From contig NZ_CP053435.1 of the NCBI RefSeq assembly GCF_013127955.1, positions 3,162,001 to 3,226,000 of the forward strand: DNA of 64,000 nucleotides. The letters are read 5' to 3'. This DNA is from Spirosoma taeanense. Lineage in GTDB: Bacteria; Bacteroidota; Bacteroidia; Cytophagales; Spirosomataceae. The notes below the pieces were generated by a model. It made no database searches. It saw only the letters and a list, made by a program, of their open reading frames with translations, and had not been told where the DNA came from. Positions 9,275-18,039 of the stretch are shown in pieces (within the stretch, counting starts at the first letter, position 1; every line of letters starts with the position of its first letter). A program made the position numbers and the translations under genes.

Positions 9275-9514
9275 ATGGACAAGCTCGAAAAATTATCATT
9301 TGCCGATCTTGAGTCATTACGTCAGTATTACACGTCTCAGCTAACGGATGAGCGGAGAATGAATAAACCGGGTAACAAAGAGGTGATCAATCTGTATATC
9401 GATCTGATCTCTGAGGCCATTGAAACGAAATTCCAGGCGCTTGTCACCGTAGATGAGCCCCGGTCGAGTGCGTCTTTTGTTCGTATGGCCAGTAAGAAAT
9501 CAAAGGGGGTATGA
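9275..9514 (+). CDS. Small conserved-looking protein of unknown function
   Basis: A 79-residue soluble protein, mostly helical, with a charged N-terminal half (MDKLEKLSFADLESLRQYYT) and a basic C-terminus (ASKKSKGV). No family is recognised. The ATG is well placed after a 169-bp gap. It points towards the ATP-grasp gene 183 bp downstream; co-transcription is possible but unproven. Confidence 0.6.
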   Translation: MDKLEKLSFADLESLRQYYTSQLTDERRMNKPGNKEVINLYIDLISEAIETKFQALVTVDEPRSSASFVRMASKKSKGV

Positions 9515-9697
9515 AACTATAATCCTCCACTGCTAGCCGGGGGCTTTTCTCATGGTCTCATTCTCCTAAAAGTTTAACACGCCTGAACAGAGCTGTTCCT
9601 TATTTATAGGTTTGTCCGGCCAATTGGCAGCGAGTAATGGCCAGATTGTCCTCTAGTTGCACCGACATCCAATCAACTTAACGTTAACCAATTCATT

Positions 9698-10828
9698 ATG
9701 AGCAATCAACGTAAGATAGGTATTCTTTTTGGACAGGAAAATACATTCCCGCAGGCGTTTGTCGATCGCGTTAATGAAAAGCAGAGCGAGTTCCCGGCCG
9801 AGTTCGTGAGCATCGATCGGGTCGAGCAGAGTGTTCCGACGGACTATGCCGTCATTATCGACCGGATTTCGCAGGACGTTCCGTTCTACAAAGCCTTTCT
9901 CAAGAACGCAGCCCTGACGGGTACGGCCGTGATCAACAACCCATTCTGGTGGAGCGCCGACGAGAAGTTTTTCAACAACGCGCTGGCCGTGCAGCTGGGC
10001 GTGCCGGTTCCTAAAACCATTCTGCTGCCCTCCAAAGAACGTCCAGACGACACCAACCACAACTCCTTCCGCAATCTGCAGCATATGAACTGGGACGCCA
10101 TTTTCAACCACATCGGCTTTCCGGCATTCATGAAACCCCATGCCGGGGGCGGCTGGAAAAGCGTCTATAAAGTCGACAATCCCGAACAGATGTTCCGGGC
10201 GTATGATGAGACGGGGCAGCTTGTCATGCTTTATCAGGAAGCCATAGATTTTCAGGATTACTTCCGGTGCTACTGCATCGGCGGCAAGGACGTACGGATC
10301 ATGCCCTACGAGCCCCGCAACCCGCATCACCTGCGCTATGCCGCCGAGATGAAAACTACCGGCGACGCCGGCAGGAAGCTGATGGAAACCATGACCGATT
10401 ATATCCTGAAACTCAATCAGGGGCTCGGTTATGACTTTAACACAGTGGAGTTTGCCGTGCGCGATGGCATTCCGATTGCCATTGACTTCTGCAACCCCGC
10501 TCCCGATGCCGACATTCATTCGGTAGGTCAGGCGAATTTTGAGTGGGTTGTGGAGGCAGCTGCCAATATGGCTATCGAGCGGGCCAGAAAGGCACAAACG
10601 GGCAAAGACAACCTGACTTGGGGAACGTTTGTACGCGGCTCAATAACGGGTCAGGGTCAAGTCCAGGCTCCGGCAAAAGCATCGAAAGTCGAGAAAGACG
10701 CGAAGGTTAGCAAAGAAGAGCCCAAGGCTGAAAAGGAGGCAAAACCCACGAAGGCCGTAAAAGCGGGGACTACCAGGAAAGAAGCGGCCCCCGCCAACGA
10801 GGGGAAAGCTAAGAAAGCCAAGAAATAA
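9698..10828 (+). CDS. ATP-grasp ligase with lysine/alanine-rich C-terminal tail
   Basis: Predicted carboxylate-amine (RimK/D-Ala-D-Ala-ligase-like) ATP-grasp enzyme of 376 residues. An N-terminal pre-ATP-grasp domain (KIGILFGQENTFPQAFV) is followed by the ATP-binding lobe (PAFMKPHAGGGWKSVYKV, about 146-163; VMLYQEAIDFQDYFRCYC, about 176-193) and a metal-binding acidic stretch ending IAIDFCNPAPDAD. From about residue 327 the protein changes into a roughly 50-residue tail of K, A, E and P repeats like histone H1 or AlgP tails. Substrates are unknown. A strong terminator follows. A second ATP-grasp-like protein is at 31220, in the amidoligase cluster. Confidence 0.82.
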   Translation: MSNQRKIGILFGQENTFPQAFVDRVNEKQSEFPAEFVSIDRVEQSVPTDYAVIIDRISQDVPFYKAFLKNAALTGTAVINNPFWWSADEKFFNNALAVQLGVPVPKTILLPSKERPDDTNHNSFRNLQHMNWDAIFNHIGFPAFMKPHAGGGWKSVYKVDNPEQMFRAYDETGQLVMLYQEAIDFQDYFRCYCIGGKDVRIMPYEPRNPHHLRYAAEMKTTGDAGRKLMETMTDYILKLNQGLGYDFNTVEFAVRDGIPIAIDFCNPAPDADIHSVGQANFEWVVEAAANMAIERARKAQTGKDNLTWGTFVRGSITGQGQVQAPAKASKVEKDAKVSKEEPKAEKEAKPTKAVKAGTTRKEAAPANEGKAKKAKK

Positions 10829-10840
10829 CGGTTTACGTTC

Positions 10841-10883
10841 TCACCTTCCGTACCGGCTCCGGGTTGCGGAAGGTGATTTTTTT
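10841..10883. terminator. Terminator behind the ATP-grasp gene
   Basis: Ten-bp stem TCACCTTCCG (10841-10850) with its complement at 10867-10876, followed by seven T residues. It also lies behind the convergent small gene, so it may serve both. Confidence 0.85.
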
Positions 10884-10917
10884 AGCGCTATACCCAAAGT
10901 CGGATGCCGGGTTGGGT

Positions 10918-11133
10918 TCACAAGCCAATGGATTTCGGATCAATGCCCGCATCTCCGGCCGACGCCCGTAGAATGGCCAGCATCTCGATATAGCTGAATA
11001 GTCGCCCGTCGATATAATCCTGCTCCTCCGGATCGGCAAAACTCTTCTTCTCTTCCAGATCTCGAATGTTGGCGTGGATGCTGATCAGCACATCCTGAAT
11101 AAACTCTTCCATCTGTCGTTCGTAGGTTGTCAT
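10918..11133 (-). CDS. Small acidic helical protein, unknown function
   Basis: A 71-residue protein (MTTYERQMEEFIQDVLISIH at the start) that reads as two amphipathic helices with no membrane segment or known motif. It has an ATG start and good codon use for the window. It is convergent to the ATP-grasp gene and divergent to the TldD array, so it is probably a single-gene unit. Confidence 0.6.
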   Translation of the reverse strand: MTTYERQMEEFIQDVLISIHANIRDLEEKKSFADPEEQDYIDGRLFSYIEMLAILRASAGDAGIDPKSIGL

Positions 11134-11355
11134 CGGTTAGTACGCCTTAGTTTCTTTGCCGTTAATCAGTCGCCCGGTTTGTTTTACTTACAAAATTTTA
11201 TTTCGCATTTCCCTGTTTTGCGGCTTACCGTTCATCACAAAAGGCACGGTCAATGCTGCTCTATTTGGCTTTTTTAACCATATTCGCGTTTCTTCTTCTG
11301 CGAGAAGCAATCCAATCATCAACGAATAACTGCTTTTTATCTGTAAATCAAATCA

Positions 11356-12999
11356 ATGAAGAGACGTGATTTTATTCAGTTGTCTGGCTTAGGCATTGGT
11401 GCGCTCATGGGCGCGTCAATACCGGTTATGGGCAACGCAGTCCCGTTGGAACACCTGCTCGAGCCGGGCATCGACGTCGCCACAAAAAAACGGCTGGCCG
11501 ATATTGCCCTGAACGCAGCTAAAAGCAAAGGCGCTACATACACCGACGTTCGCCTTGGCCGTTATTTGCAACAGTACCTGTTTACCCGCGAAACAAAAGT
11601 TCAGAATGTGGTCAACGCCGAGTCCTACGGCATCGGTATCCGGGTTATTGCCAACGGAACCTGGGGTTTTGCCGCCACAAGCAACGTAACGCCCGAGGCC
11701 ATTGCCAAATGCGCCGAAACCGCCGTGGCGATTGCCAAATCCAATGCCAAACTGCAGAAGGAACCCGTGCAGCTGGCACCACAAAAAGGGGTTGGCGAAG
11801 TAAGCTGGAAAACGCCTATCAAAAAGAACGCGTTCGAGATTCCAATTCAGCAGAAAGTTGACCTGCTGATGAACGTAAACGGCGCGGCCCTGAAAACCGG
11901 CGCGGCCTTCGTTACGTCCAACCTGTTCTTCATCAACGAGCAGAAGTACTTTGCCTCAACCGACGGGTCGTATATCGATCAGGATATTCATCGGGTCTGG
12001 CCGACGTTTACCGTATCGGCCATTGACCGGACAACGGGCAAGTTCAAAACCCGCGACGCGCTTAGCTCGCCGATGGGCATGGGCTATGAGTATCTGGACG
12101 GCCTGGCCTCCGAAAAAATTGCGGCCCCAAACGGTCTGGTCGGTTATCGCAATTCCTACAACATGGTCGAAGATGCGACGCTGGCCGCCAAACAGGTAAA
12201 AGAGAAGATTACGGCCAAAACCGTGCAGCCCGGCAAGTACGACCTGGTACTGGACCCCAACCACCTCGGCCTTACCATCCACGAATCCGTCGGGCACCCG
12301 CTCGAACTCGACCGCGTGCTGGGCTATGAAGCCAACTACGCCGGAACCTCCTTTGCCACCCTCGATAAGTGGAAAACCAAGTCATTCAACTACGGCAGCA
12401 AACTCGTCAATATTGTGGCCGATAAAATCCAGCCTAATACGCTGGGCAAAGTCGGGTACGACGACGAGGGCGTGCCGAGCAAAGAATGGGACCTTATTAA
12501 AGACGGGGTTCTGGTTAACTACCAGGCTATCCGCGATCAGGTGGCTATTCTAGGCGAGAACGAATCCAACGGCTGCTGCTACGCCGACCACTGGAGTTCC
12601 GTGCAGTTCCAGCGAATGCCAAACGTATCGCTCAAGGCAGGTACCGAAAAACGCTCGGTGTCCGACATGATCAAAGGGGTCGATAAAGGCATCTACATCA
12701 TTGGCCGGGGGTCGTATTCCATCGATCAGCAGCGCTATAACTTCCAGTTTGGCGGACAGTTGTTTTACGAAATCAAGAACGGCGAGATCATCGGCATGCT
12801 CGACGACGTAGCCTATCAATCAAACACCCAGGAATTCTGGAACTCCTGCGCGCAGCTCTGCGACAAAGACGATTACCGCACCTTCGGCTCGTTCTTTGAT
12901 GGCAAGGGCCAGCCCTCGCAGGTCAGCGCGGTGTCGCACGGCAGTGCTACCACGCGCTTCAATGGCGTGAATGTAATCAATACCGGACGTAAAATCTGA
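11356..12999 (+). CDS. TldD-family metallopeptidase with Tat-type leader (copy 1)
   Basis: Zinc peptidase of the TldD/PmbA family, 547 residues, the catalytic member of TldD/TldE heterodimers that cut unfolded peptides. The HExxxH zinc motif is HESVGH (H309, E310, H314). The N-terminus MKRRDFIQLSGLGIGALMGA has the twin-arginine pattern (RRDFI) plus a hydrophobic stretch, so the protein should be exported folded by Tat; classical TldD is cytoplasmic. It is first in a plus-strand array and is followed by its TldE partner after 41 bp, which hold a small hairpin. A close paralogue lies at 14483. Confidence 0.92.
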   Translation: MKRRDFIQLSGLGIGALMGASIPVMGNAVPLEHLLEPGIDVATKKRLADIALNAAKSKGATYTDVRLGRYLQQYLFTRETKVQNVVNAESYGIGIRVIANGTWGFAATSNVTPEAIAKCAETAVAIAKSNAKLQKEPVQLAPQKGVGEVSWKTPIKKNAFEIPIQQKVDLLMNVNGAALKTGAAFVTSNLFFINEQKYFASTDGSYIDQDIHRVWPTFTVSAIDRTTGKFKTRDALSSPMGMGYEYLDGLASEKIAAPNGLVGYRNSYNMVEDATLAAKQVKEKITAKTVQPGKYDLVLDPNHLGLTIHESVGHPLELDRVLGYEANYAGTSFATLDKWKTKSFNYGSKLVNIVADKIQPNTLGKVGYDDEGVPSKEWDLIKDGVLVNYQAIRDQVAILGENESNGCCYADHWSSVQFQRMPNVSLKAGTEKRSVSDMIKGVDKGIYIIGRGSYSIDQQRYNFQFGGQLFYEIKNGEIIGMLDDVAYQSNTQEFWNSCAQLCDKDDYRTFGSFFDGKGQPSQVSAVSHGSATTRFNGVNVINTGRKI

Positions 13000-13003
13000 G
13001 CCA

Positions 13004-13026
13004 TTCCGTAGCCGGGAGCTACGGAA
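13004..13026 (+). terminator. Small hairpin between tldD copy 1 and tldE
   Basis: TTCCGTAGC (13004-13012) and its exact complement (13018-13026) with a 5-nt loop, no T-run. It is more likely an attenuating or mRNA-end-stabilising hairpin than a full terminator. Confidence 0.4.
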
Positions 13027-13040
13027 CAATCCTTCACAAT

Positions 13041-14366
13041 ATGCTAACCAAAGAAGAAGCCAAACGAATTATCGATAAAGTTCTGGCGTACTCAAAAGCC
13101 GACGAGACAAGTATCAATCTGTCGGGTGGCCGCACCGGCAACATCCGGTACGCCCGCAACTCGGTTTCCACCAGTGGGGAATCCGACAACCAGTCGCTGT
13201 CCGTAACGGCGGTATTCGGCAAACGCTCCGGCACGTCGACCGTCAATGAGTTCGACGATACGTCGCTCGAAAAAGCCGTTCGTCGGGCCGAGGAGATCGC
13301 CCGGCTGGCTCCAGAGAACCCGGAATATATGCCCTTGCTGGGACCGCAGACGTATCTGCCAACCAATACCTATTCGGCTAAAACGGCCGCGATGGATCCA
13401 GCCTTTCGCGCCAATGCCGCGTTCGACAGCATCAATCCCTGTCGGCAGAAGAACCTGACGGCCGCCGGTTATATGGAAGATAACTCGGGCTTTACGGCGA
13501 TTGGCAACAGCAAAGGTCTGTTCGGCTACAACCAGAATACCGACGTTAATTTTTCCATCACCGTTCGGACCGCCGATGGCCTGGGATCGGGATACGCCAC
13601 CCGCGACGTCACCGACGTATCGAAACTAAACACCCACGACGTAACGGAGATTGCCATGCAGAAGGCAATGGCCTCAGTCAACGCACGGGCACTCGAACCG
13701 GGCAAGTACACGGTCATTCTCGAACCGGCCGCGCTGGTGTCCAACACGGATGCATCGCTGCTGGCGGCTATGGTACGCGCTATGGACGCCCGTAATGCCG
13801 ACGAAGGCCGCAGCTTCCTGAGCAAGAAAGGCGGAGGAACCCGCCTGGGAGAGAAACTGGTTGATGAGCGGGTAACCATCTATTCGGACCCGACGAACCC
13901 CGAAATCCCCACGAGTGGCTTCAGTGGCGACGGCCGGCCGCAGGAAAAGGTCGTCTGGATCGACAAAGGCGTGGTCAAGAATATGCCTTACTCGCGCTAC
14001 TGGGCCGAGAAAAAAGGCGTTAAGGCGATTCCGGCCCCGAGCAGCTTCATCATGGAAGGCGGTACGCAGTCAATTGCCGATATGATCAAGAGTACGGAAA
14101 AAGGGATTCTGGTGACGCGTTTCTGGTATATCCGCCCGGTTGATCCGCAAACGCTCCTCTACACGGGACTGACCCGCGACGGGACGTTCTATATCGAGAA
14201 CGGGCAGATCAAGTTTCCGGTCAAGAACTTTCGCTTCAACGAGAGCCCCATCATCATGCTCAACAACCTGGAAGCGTTGGGCCGACCGGTTCGTATAGGG
14301 GGCAATCTGGTCCCCCCGCTCAAGATTCGGGACTTTACGTTTACGAGCCTGTCGGACGCTGTTTAA
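13041..14366 (+). CDS. TldE/PmbA-family protein (non-catalytic partner of TldD)
   Basis: A 441-residue member of the TldD/PmbA family. It begins MLTKEEAKRIIDKVLAYSKA and carries NIRYARNSVSTSGE around residues 34-47, which is the usual TldE/PmbA N-terminus. It lacks the HExxxH motif, as expected for the TldE partner. There is no signal peptide or Tat leader, which contrasts with both TldD copies next to it. The N-terminal helix starts directly at the ATG at 13041, so no longer form is likely. Either the heterodimer forms with an unexported pool of TldD, or this partner is carried through Tat by its mate. Confidence 0.9.
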   Translation: MLTKEEAKRIIDKVLAYSKADETSINLSGGRTGNIRYARNSVSTSGESDNQSLSVTAVFGKRSGTSTVNEFDDTSLEKAVRRAEEIARLAPENPEYMPLLGPQTYLPTNTYSAKTAAMDPAFRANAAFDSINPCRQKNLTAAGYMEDNSGFTAIGNSKGLFGYNQNTDVNFSITVRTADGLGSGYATRDVTDVSKLNTHDVTEIAMQKAMASVNARALEPGKYTVILEPAALVSNTDASLLAAMVRAMDARNADEGRSFLSKKGGGTRLGEKLVDERVTIYSDPTNPEIPTSGFSGDGRPQEKVVWIDKGVVKNMPYSRYWAEKKGVKAIPAPSSFIMEGGTQSIADMIKSTEKGILVTRFWYIRPVDPQTLLYTGLTRDGTFYIENGQIKFPVKNFRFNESPIIMLNNLEALGRPVRIGGNLVPPLKIRDFTFTSLSDAV

Positions 14367-14482
14367 TCAGTCATTCATTGTCATTGGCTGCGCTATCATT
14401 TGTCTTCATTCGTTGTTGGCCAGTGAATGTTCACGCCTGACAGCGCAGTCAACGGCGTAACGTAAATGCCTCGTCACTAACT

Positions 14483-16123
14483 ATGAACCGCCGAGATTTT
14501 AATCAACTTTTAGGCATGGGAGCCGCCGGGCTGATGCTCCCCTCCCTGCCTGCGTTTTCCCGTACTGTTGCGCCGGAAGTGCTACTCGAACCCGGCCTTG
14601 ACGTCGCTATCAAGAAACGGCTGGCCGACGCAGCTCTGAACACGGCGAAAAGCCTCGGGGCGACCTACGCCGATGTGCGCATTGGCCGCTACCTGAACCA
14701 GTTTGTGCTTACCCGCGAAAACAAGGTGCAGGGAATCATCAACTCCGAATCTTACGGCGTTGGCGTCCGCGTAATTGCGAACGGTTGCTGGGGTTTTGCC
14801 GCTGTGGGTGATGCCCGCGATGAGTCCGTTGTGGCGAAAGCTGCCGGGAAAGCTGTAGCGATTGCCAAAGCCAATGCCCGGCTGTTAACCGAACCGGTGC
14901 AACTGGCTCCGCAGAAGGGTTACGGCGAGGTGAGCTGGAAAGCGCCCATCAAGCGCAATGCCTTTGAAGTGCCCATTAAAGAAAAGGTAGATTTGCTGCT
15001 ATCGTGCAACGCTGCGGCCATGCAGAACGGTGCCAACTTCGTGAACAACGTCCTGTTTCAGGTGAACGAACAGAAATACTTTGCTTCTACGGATGGGACC
15101 TATGCCGATCAGGATATTCACCGCATTGGACCGAGCTTTACGGTAACGGCTGTTGATCCGCAGAACGGGCGATTTGCTACCCGCAACTCGCTGAGCGCGC
15201 CCATGGGCATGGGCTACGATTATTTGCAGGTCAATCCAGGCGATAAAGTTACCGGCGTAACGACCCGCTACAACAAAGGGTACGATATGCTGGAAGATAT
15301 TACCGCTGCGGCCAAACAGGCTAAAGAAAAACTGTCGGCCAAGTCGGTCGAAGCGGGTAAATACGATCTGGTGCTGGACCCGTCGCACCTGTGGCTGACC
15401 ATCCACGAATCCGTCGGGCACCCGCTGGAACTCGACCGTGTGCTGGGCTACGAAGCCAACTACGCCGGTACGTCGTTCGCTACCCTCGATAAGTGGAAGT
15501 CGAAAAACTTCAACTACGGCAGCAAACAGGTAAATTTAGTAGCCGACAAAACGCAGGTTGGTTCGCTTGGGGCCGTTGGCTGGGACGATGAAGGCGTTAA
15601 GACGAAGCAGTGGGACTTGGTGAAAGACGGGGTTCTGGTCAACTACCAGGCCATTCGCGACCAGGTTCACATCATCGGCGAAAATGAATCGCAGGGTTGC
15701 TGCTACGCGGACAACTGGAGCTCCGTGCAGTTCCAGCGGATGGCTAATGTATCGCTGGCGGCCGGCAAAGCGCCCCTGTCGGTACAGGATATGATCAAGG
15801 ATGTCAAGAAAGGCATCTATATCATTGGCGACGGTTCGTTCTCCATCGACCAGCAGCGCTACAACTTCCAGTTTGGCGGACAACTCTTCTACGAAATCAA
15901 GGACGGCCAGATCGTTGGCATGTTGAAAGATGTAGCCTATCAGGCCAATACCCTCGAATTCTGGAACTCCTGTGTGGCCGTTTGCGACGAGCGTGACTAT
16001 CGTCTGGGTGGTGCCTTCAATGATGGCAAAGGTCAGCCACCCCAGTCGAGCGCAGTGTCGCACGGCAGTGCCACGGCCCGCTTCAATGGCGTCAACGTAA
16101 TCAATACGGCCCGGAAGATTTAA
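14483..16123 (+). CDS. TldD-family metallopeptidase with Tat-type leader (copy 2)
   Basis: Paralogue of the protein at 11356 (546 residues, near-identical domain order). The zinc motif HESVGH lies at about residues 308-313, and the stretch around HPLELDRVLGYEANYAGTSF is identical in both copies. The leader MNRRDFNQLLGMGAAGLMLP again carries RRDF followed by a hydrophobic run, so Tat export is predicted. Behind it are a 13-bp hairpin and then a short reading frame that looks like the start of a second tldE gene, which suggests that an ancestral tldD-tldE pair was duplicated and the second tldE was lost. Confidence 0.92.
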   Translation: MNRRDFNQLLGMGAAGLMLPSLPAFSRTVAPEVLLEPGLDVAIKKRLADAALNTAKSLGATYADVRIGRYLNQFVLTRENKVQGIINSESYGVGVRVIANGCWGFAAVGDARDESVVAKAAGKAVAIAKANARLLTEPVQLAPQKGYGEVSWKAPIKRNAFEVPIKEKVDLLLSCNAAAMQNGANFVNNVLFQVNEQKYFASTDGTYADQDIHRIGPSFTVTAVDPQNGRFATRNSLSAPMGMGYDYLQVNPGDKVTGVTTRYNKGYDMLEDITAAAKQAKEKLSAKSVEAGKYDLVLDPSHLWLTIHESVGHPLELDRVLGYEANYAGTSFATLDKWKSKNFNYGSKQVNLVADKTQVGSLGAVGWDDEGVKTKQWDLVKDGVLVNYQAIRDQVHIIGENESQGCCYADNWSSVQFQRMANVSLAAGKAPLSVQDMIKDVKKGIYIIGDGSFSIDQQRYNFQFGGQLFYEIKDGQIVGMLKDVAYQANTLEFWNSCVAVCDERDYRLGGAFNDGKGQPPQSSAVSHGSATARFNGVNVINTARKI

Positions 16124-16129
16124 AGAGCA

Positions 16130-16166
16130 GGCGAAATGTCCCGACGGTTTCTTGGGACGTTTCGCC
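16130..16166 (+). terminator. Hairpin terminator behind tldD copy 2
   Basis: GGCGAAATGTCCC (16130-16142) pairs with GGGACGTTTCGCC (16154-16166) over 13 pairs, one of them G-U. The T content after it is modest (CATCTTCT). It may separate the TldD part from the MoxR part of the array. Confidence 0.6.
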
Positions 16167-16193
16167 CATCTTCTGCTAACCACTTCATGAACA

Positions 16194-16307
16194 ATGGCAG
16201 TCATCTTAACTACAGCCGAAGCGAAGGCCGACAAGTGCGAAGTCATTTTATCGGGCGAACTGATTGATAAATTTGGCGGTATTCCAGGCGTTCGGGATAA
16301 TTATTAA
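16194..16307 (+). pseudogene. Relic of a second TldE/PmbA N-terminus
   Basis: A 37-codon frame reads MAVILTTAEAK, then ADKCEVILSGE, then unrelated sequence to a stop at 16305. The first two blocks match in order the TldE start at 13041 (MLTKEEAK, then ADETSINLSGG), with the roughly 10 residues between them missing. It lies exactly where tldE would follow tldD copy 2. I read it as the remains of a duplicated tldE. The match is short, so this stays an inference. Confidence 0.5.
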
Positions 16308-16344
16308 TTCCAAAGTTCTCATCAACAACGTCTCAGCGTTCATT

Positions 16345-16962
16345 TTGAAACCATTTGTTTTCACCCGCATTCAGTACACCTCCGGCGACTGGGACACCGA
16401 CCAGCGGATGCCGTCCAATCTGCTGCATTCGCTGGTGGAATACACAACAATTCCGGTCGATCAGAAAGAGCGCGTGGTGCAGCTGAGCAGCCCGGATCTG
16501 TTCAAAAGTCCGTTCTGTTACCTCAGCGGGCACAAACTGGTTGAGTTTTCGACCCAGGAGCGGGATCACTTCAGGCGTTACGTACAGAACGGCGGATTTG
16601 TGTTCGTGGATGACTGCAACCACGACATTGACGGGCTGTTCGCTAAATCGTTCGAACAGGAAATGGCCCGTACGTTTGGGCCGAAAGCCTTGCAGAAAAT
16701 CCCGAATAACCACCCGATTTATACGTGCTTTTTCAAGTTTGAGGAAGGGCCACCCACCACCTCGTTCGAGCTGAACGGCTGGGGCGATGACCTGGTCCAC
16801 GATTATCTCAAAGCGATACGGGTCAACGGCCGCATTGGGGTTTTATACAGCAACAAAGATTACGGCTGCGAGTGGGATTACGACTTTCGCAACAAACGCT
16901 TTCTGGCCGAGGACAATACAAAGTTCGGCGTCAACATTGTTACGTATGCTCTGACGGCATAG
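16345..16962 (+). CDS. DUF4159 domain protein
   Basis: About 206 residues, soluble. Core motifs: FTRIQYTSGDWDTD at the start, FCYLSGHKLVEFS, then GGFVFVDDCNHDIDG and FEQEMARTFG. The GGFVFVDD stretch fits a Rossmann-like glutamine-amidotransferase-type fold often noted for DUF4159, without an obvious active site. The start is uncertain: TTG at 16345 begins the conserved part, while an in-frame ATG at 16264 would add 27 hydrophobic residues and overlap the tldE relic. It stands in front of moxR and DUF58, the usual context for the family. Confidence 0.8.
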   Translation: MKPFVFTRIQYTSGDWDTDQRMPSNLLHSLVEYTTIPVDQKERVVQLSSPDLFKSPFCYLSGHKLVEFSTQERDHFRRYVQNGGFVFVDDCNHDIDGLFAKSFEQEMARTFGPKALQKIPNNHPIYTCFFKFEEGPPTTSFELNGWGDDLVHDYLKAIRVNGRIGVLYSNKDYGCEWDYDFRNKRFLAEDNTKFGVNIVTYALTA

Positions 16963-17008
16963 CCAGGAAGCGGCCATTAGCGTTTAGAAATACAACCGGA
17001 TAGAACTG

Positions 17009-17992
17009 TTGGAAACCCAGGAATTAACACATTACAAAACGCTGGTAGCCCGGCTACCGAAACTACGACAGGAAATAGGCAAGGTCATTATCGGGCAGCA
17101 GGAAGCCATCAGCGAGGTGTTGATTTCGCTCCTGGCGGGTGGCCATTGCCTGCTCGAAGGCGTACCGGGGCTGGCCAAAACGCTCATGGTCAAGACGATG
17201 GCCGACGCGCTGGCCATGCGCTTTAAACGCATTCAGTTTACGCCCGACTTGATGCCCGGCGATATTGTCGGCACCGAGATTCTGGAAGACGACCACGAAA
17301 CGGGGCATAAAGTGTTCGTTTTCAACCAGGGACCCATTTTTGCCAACGTTGTGCTGGCCGACGAAATCAACCGCACTCCGCCCAAAACCCAGGCGGCTAT
17401 GCTTGAGGCCATGCAGGAATACAAGGTTACGTATGGCGGCAATGACTACGCCCTGCCCCGCCCGTTCCTGATCATCGCAACACAGAACCCCATCGAGCAG
17501 GCCGGTACGTACCCGCTGCCCGAAGCCCAGCTGGACCGGTTTCTGCTGTACATCAAGCTTAGCTATCCCTCTGAACACGAAGAGCTTGAAGTCCTCCGCA
17601 GCACCACGGGTACCGCGCGGCCCGAACTGCAAACGGTTCTTTCGGATCAGGATATCATCGACCTGCAAAGTCTGACCCGGCAGGTTCACATCAGCGACGA
17701 GCTAATCGGTTACATTAACCGACTCGTTCGGGCCACGCGCCCGGCCGACAGTCCGGTGGCTTTCGTGAAACAGTGGGGCGAATGGGGCGCCGGTCCCCGC
17801 GCCGGTCAGGCGCTGGTGCTCTGTGCCAAAGCCCGCGCGGTGCTGAACGAGCGGTTTTCAGTTATTCCGGAGGACATCAAAACGCTGGCGTATCCGGTTC
17901 TTCGTCACCGTATTGCCCTCAACTTCCGGGCAGAGGCCGAAACTATTACCACCGACAAGGTCATTACCGAACTGCTGGCGGCCGTCCGCTAA
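17009..17992 (+). CDS. MoxR-family AAA+ ATPase
   Basis: AAA+ chaperone-like ATPase of 327 residues. Walker A is GVPGLAKT (residues 51-58), Walker B is VLADEINRTPPKTQ, and the sensor 1 region is ATQNPIEQAGTYPLPEAQLDRF. MoxR proteins remodel partners that carry von Willebrand A (VWA/MIDAS) domains; here DUF58 and BatA-like genes follow directly, the classic MoxR set. The start is TTG at 17009 (METQELTHYK), 46 bp after the DUF4159 stop. Confidence 0.95.
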   Translation: METQELTHYKTLVARLPKLRQEIGKVIIGQQEAISEVLISLLAGGHCLLEGVPGLAKTLMVKTMADALAMRFKRIQFTPDLMPGDIVGTEILEDDHETGHKVFVFNQGPIFANVVLADEINRTPPKTQAAMLEAMQEYKVTYGGNDYALPRPFLIIATQNPIEQAGTYPLPEAQLDRFLLYIKLSYPSEHEELEVLRSTTGTARPELQTVLSDQDIIDLQSLTRQVHISDELIGYINRLVRATRPADSPVAFVKQWGEWGAGPRAGQALVLCAKARAVLNERFSVIPEDIKTLAYPVLRHRIALNFRAEAETITTDKVITELLAAVR

Positions 17993-18039
17993 ACAGTCAG
18001 CCTCAGGGTTAATTGCTGCCCATCTCTTTTTTTGAAACT

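Noticed and set aside
11253-11369. Possible 38-residue membrane protein before tldD copy 1
   Set aside because: It overlaps the tldD start in another frame, has no upstream signal, and the hydrophobic part comes from a T-rich leader; chance is more likely.
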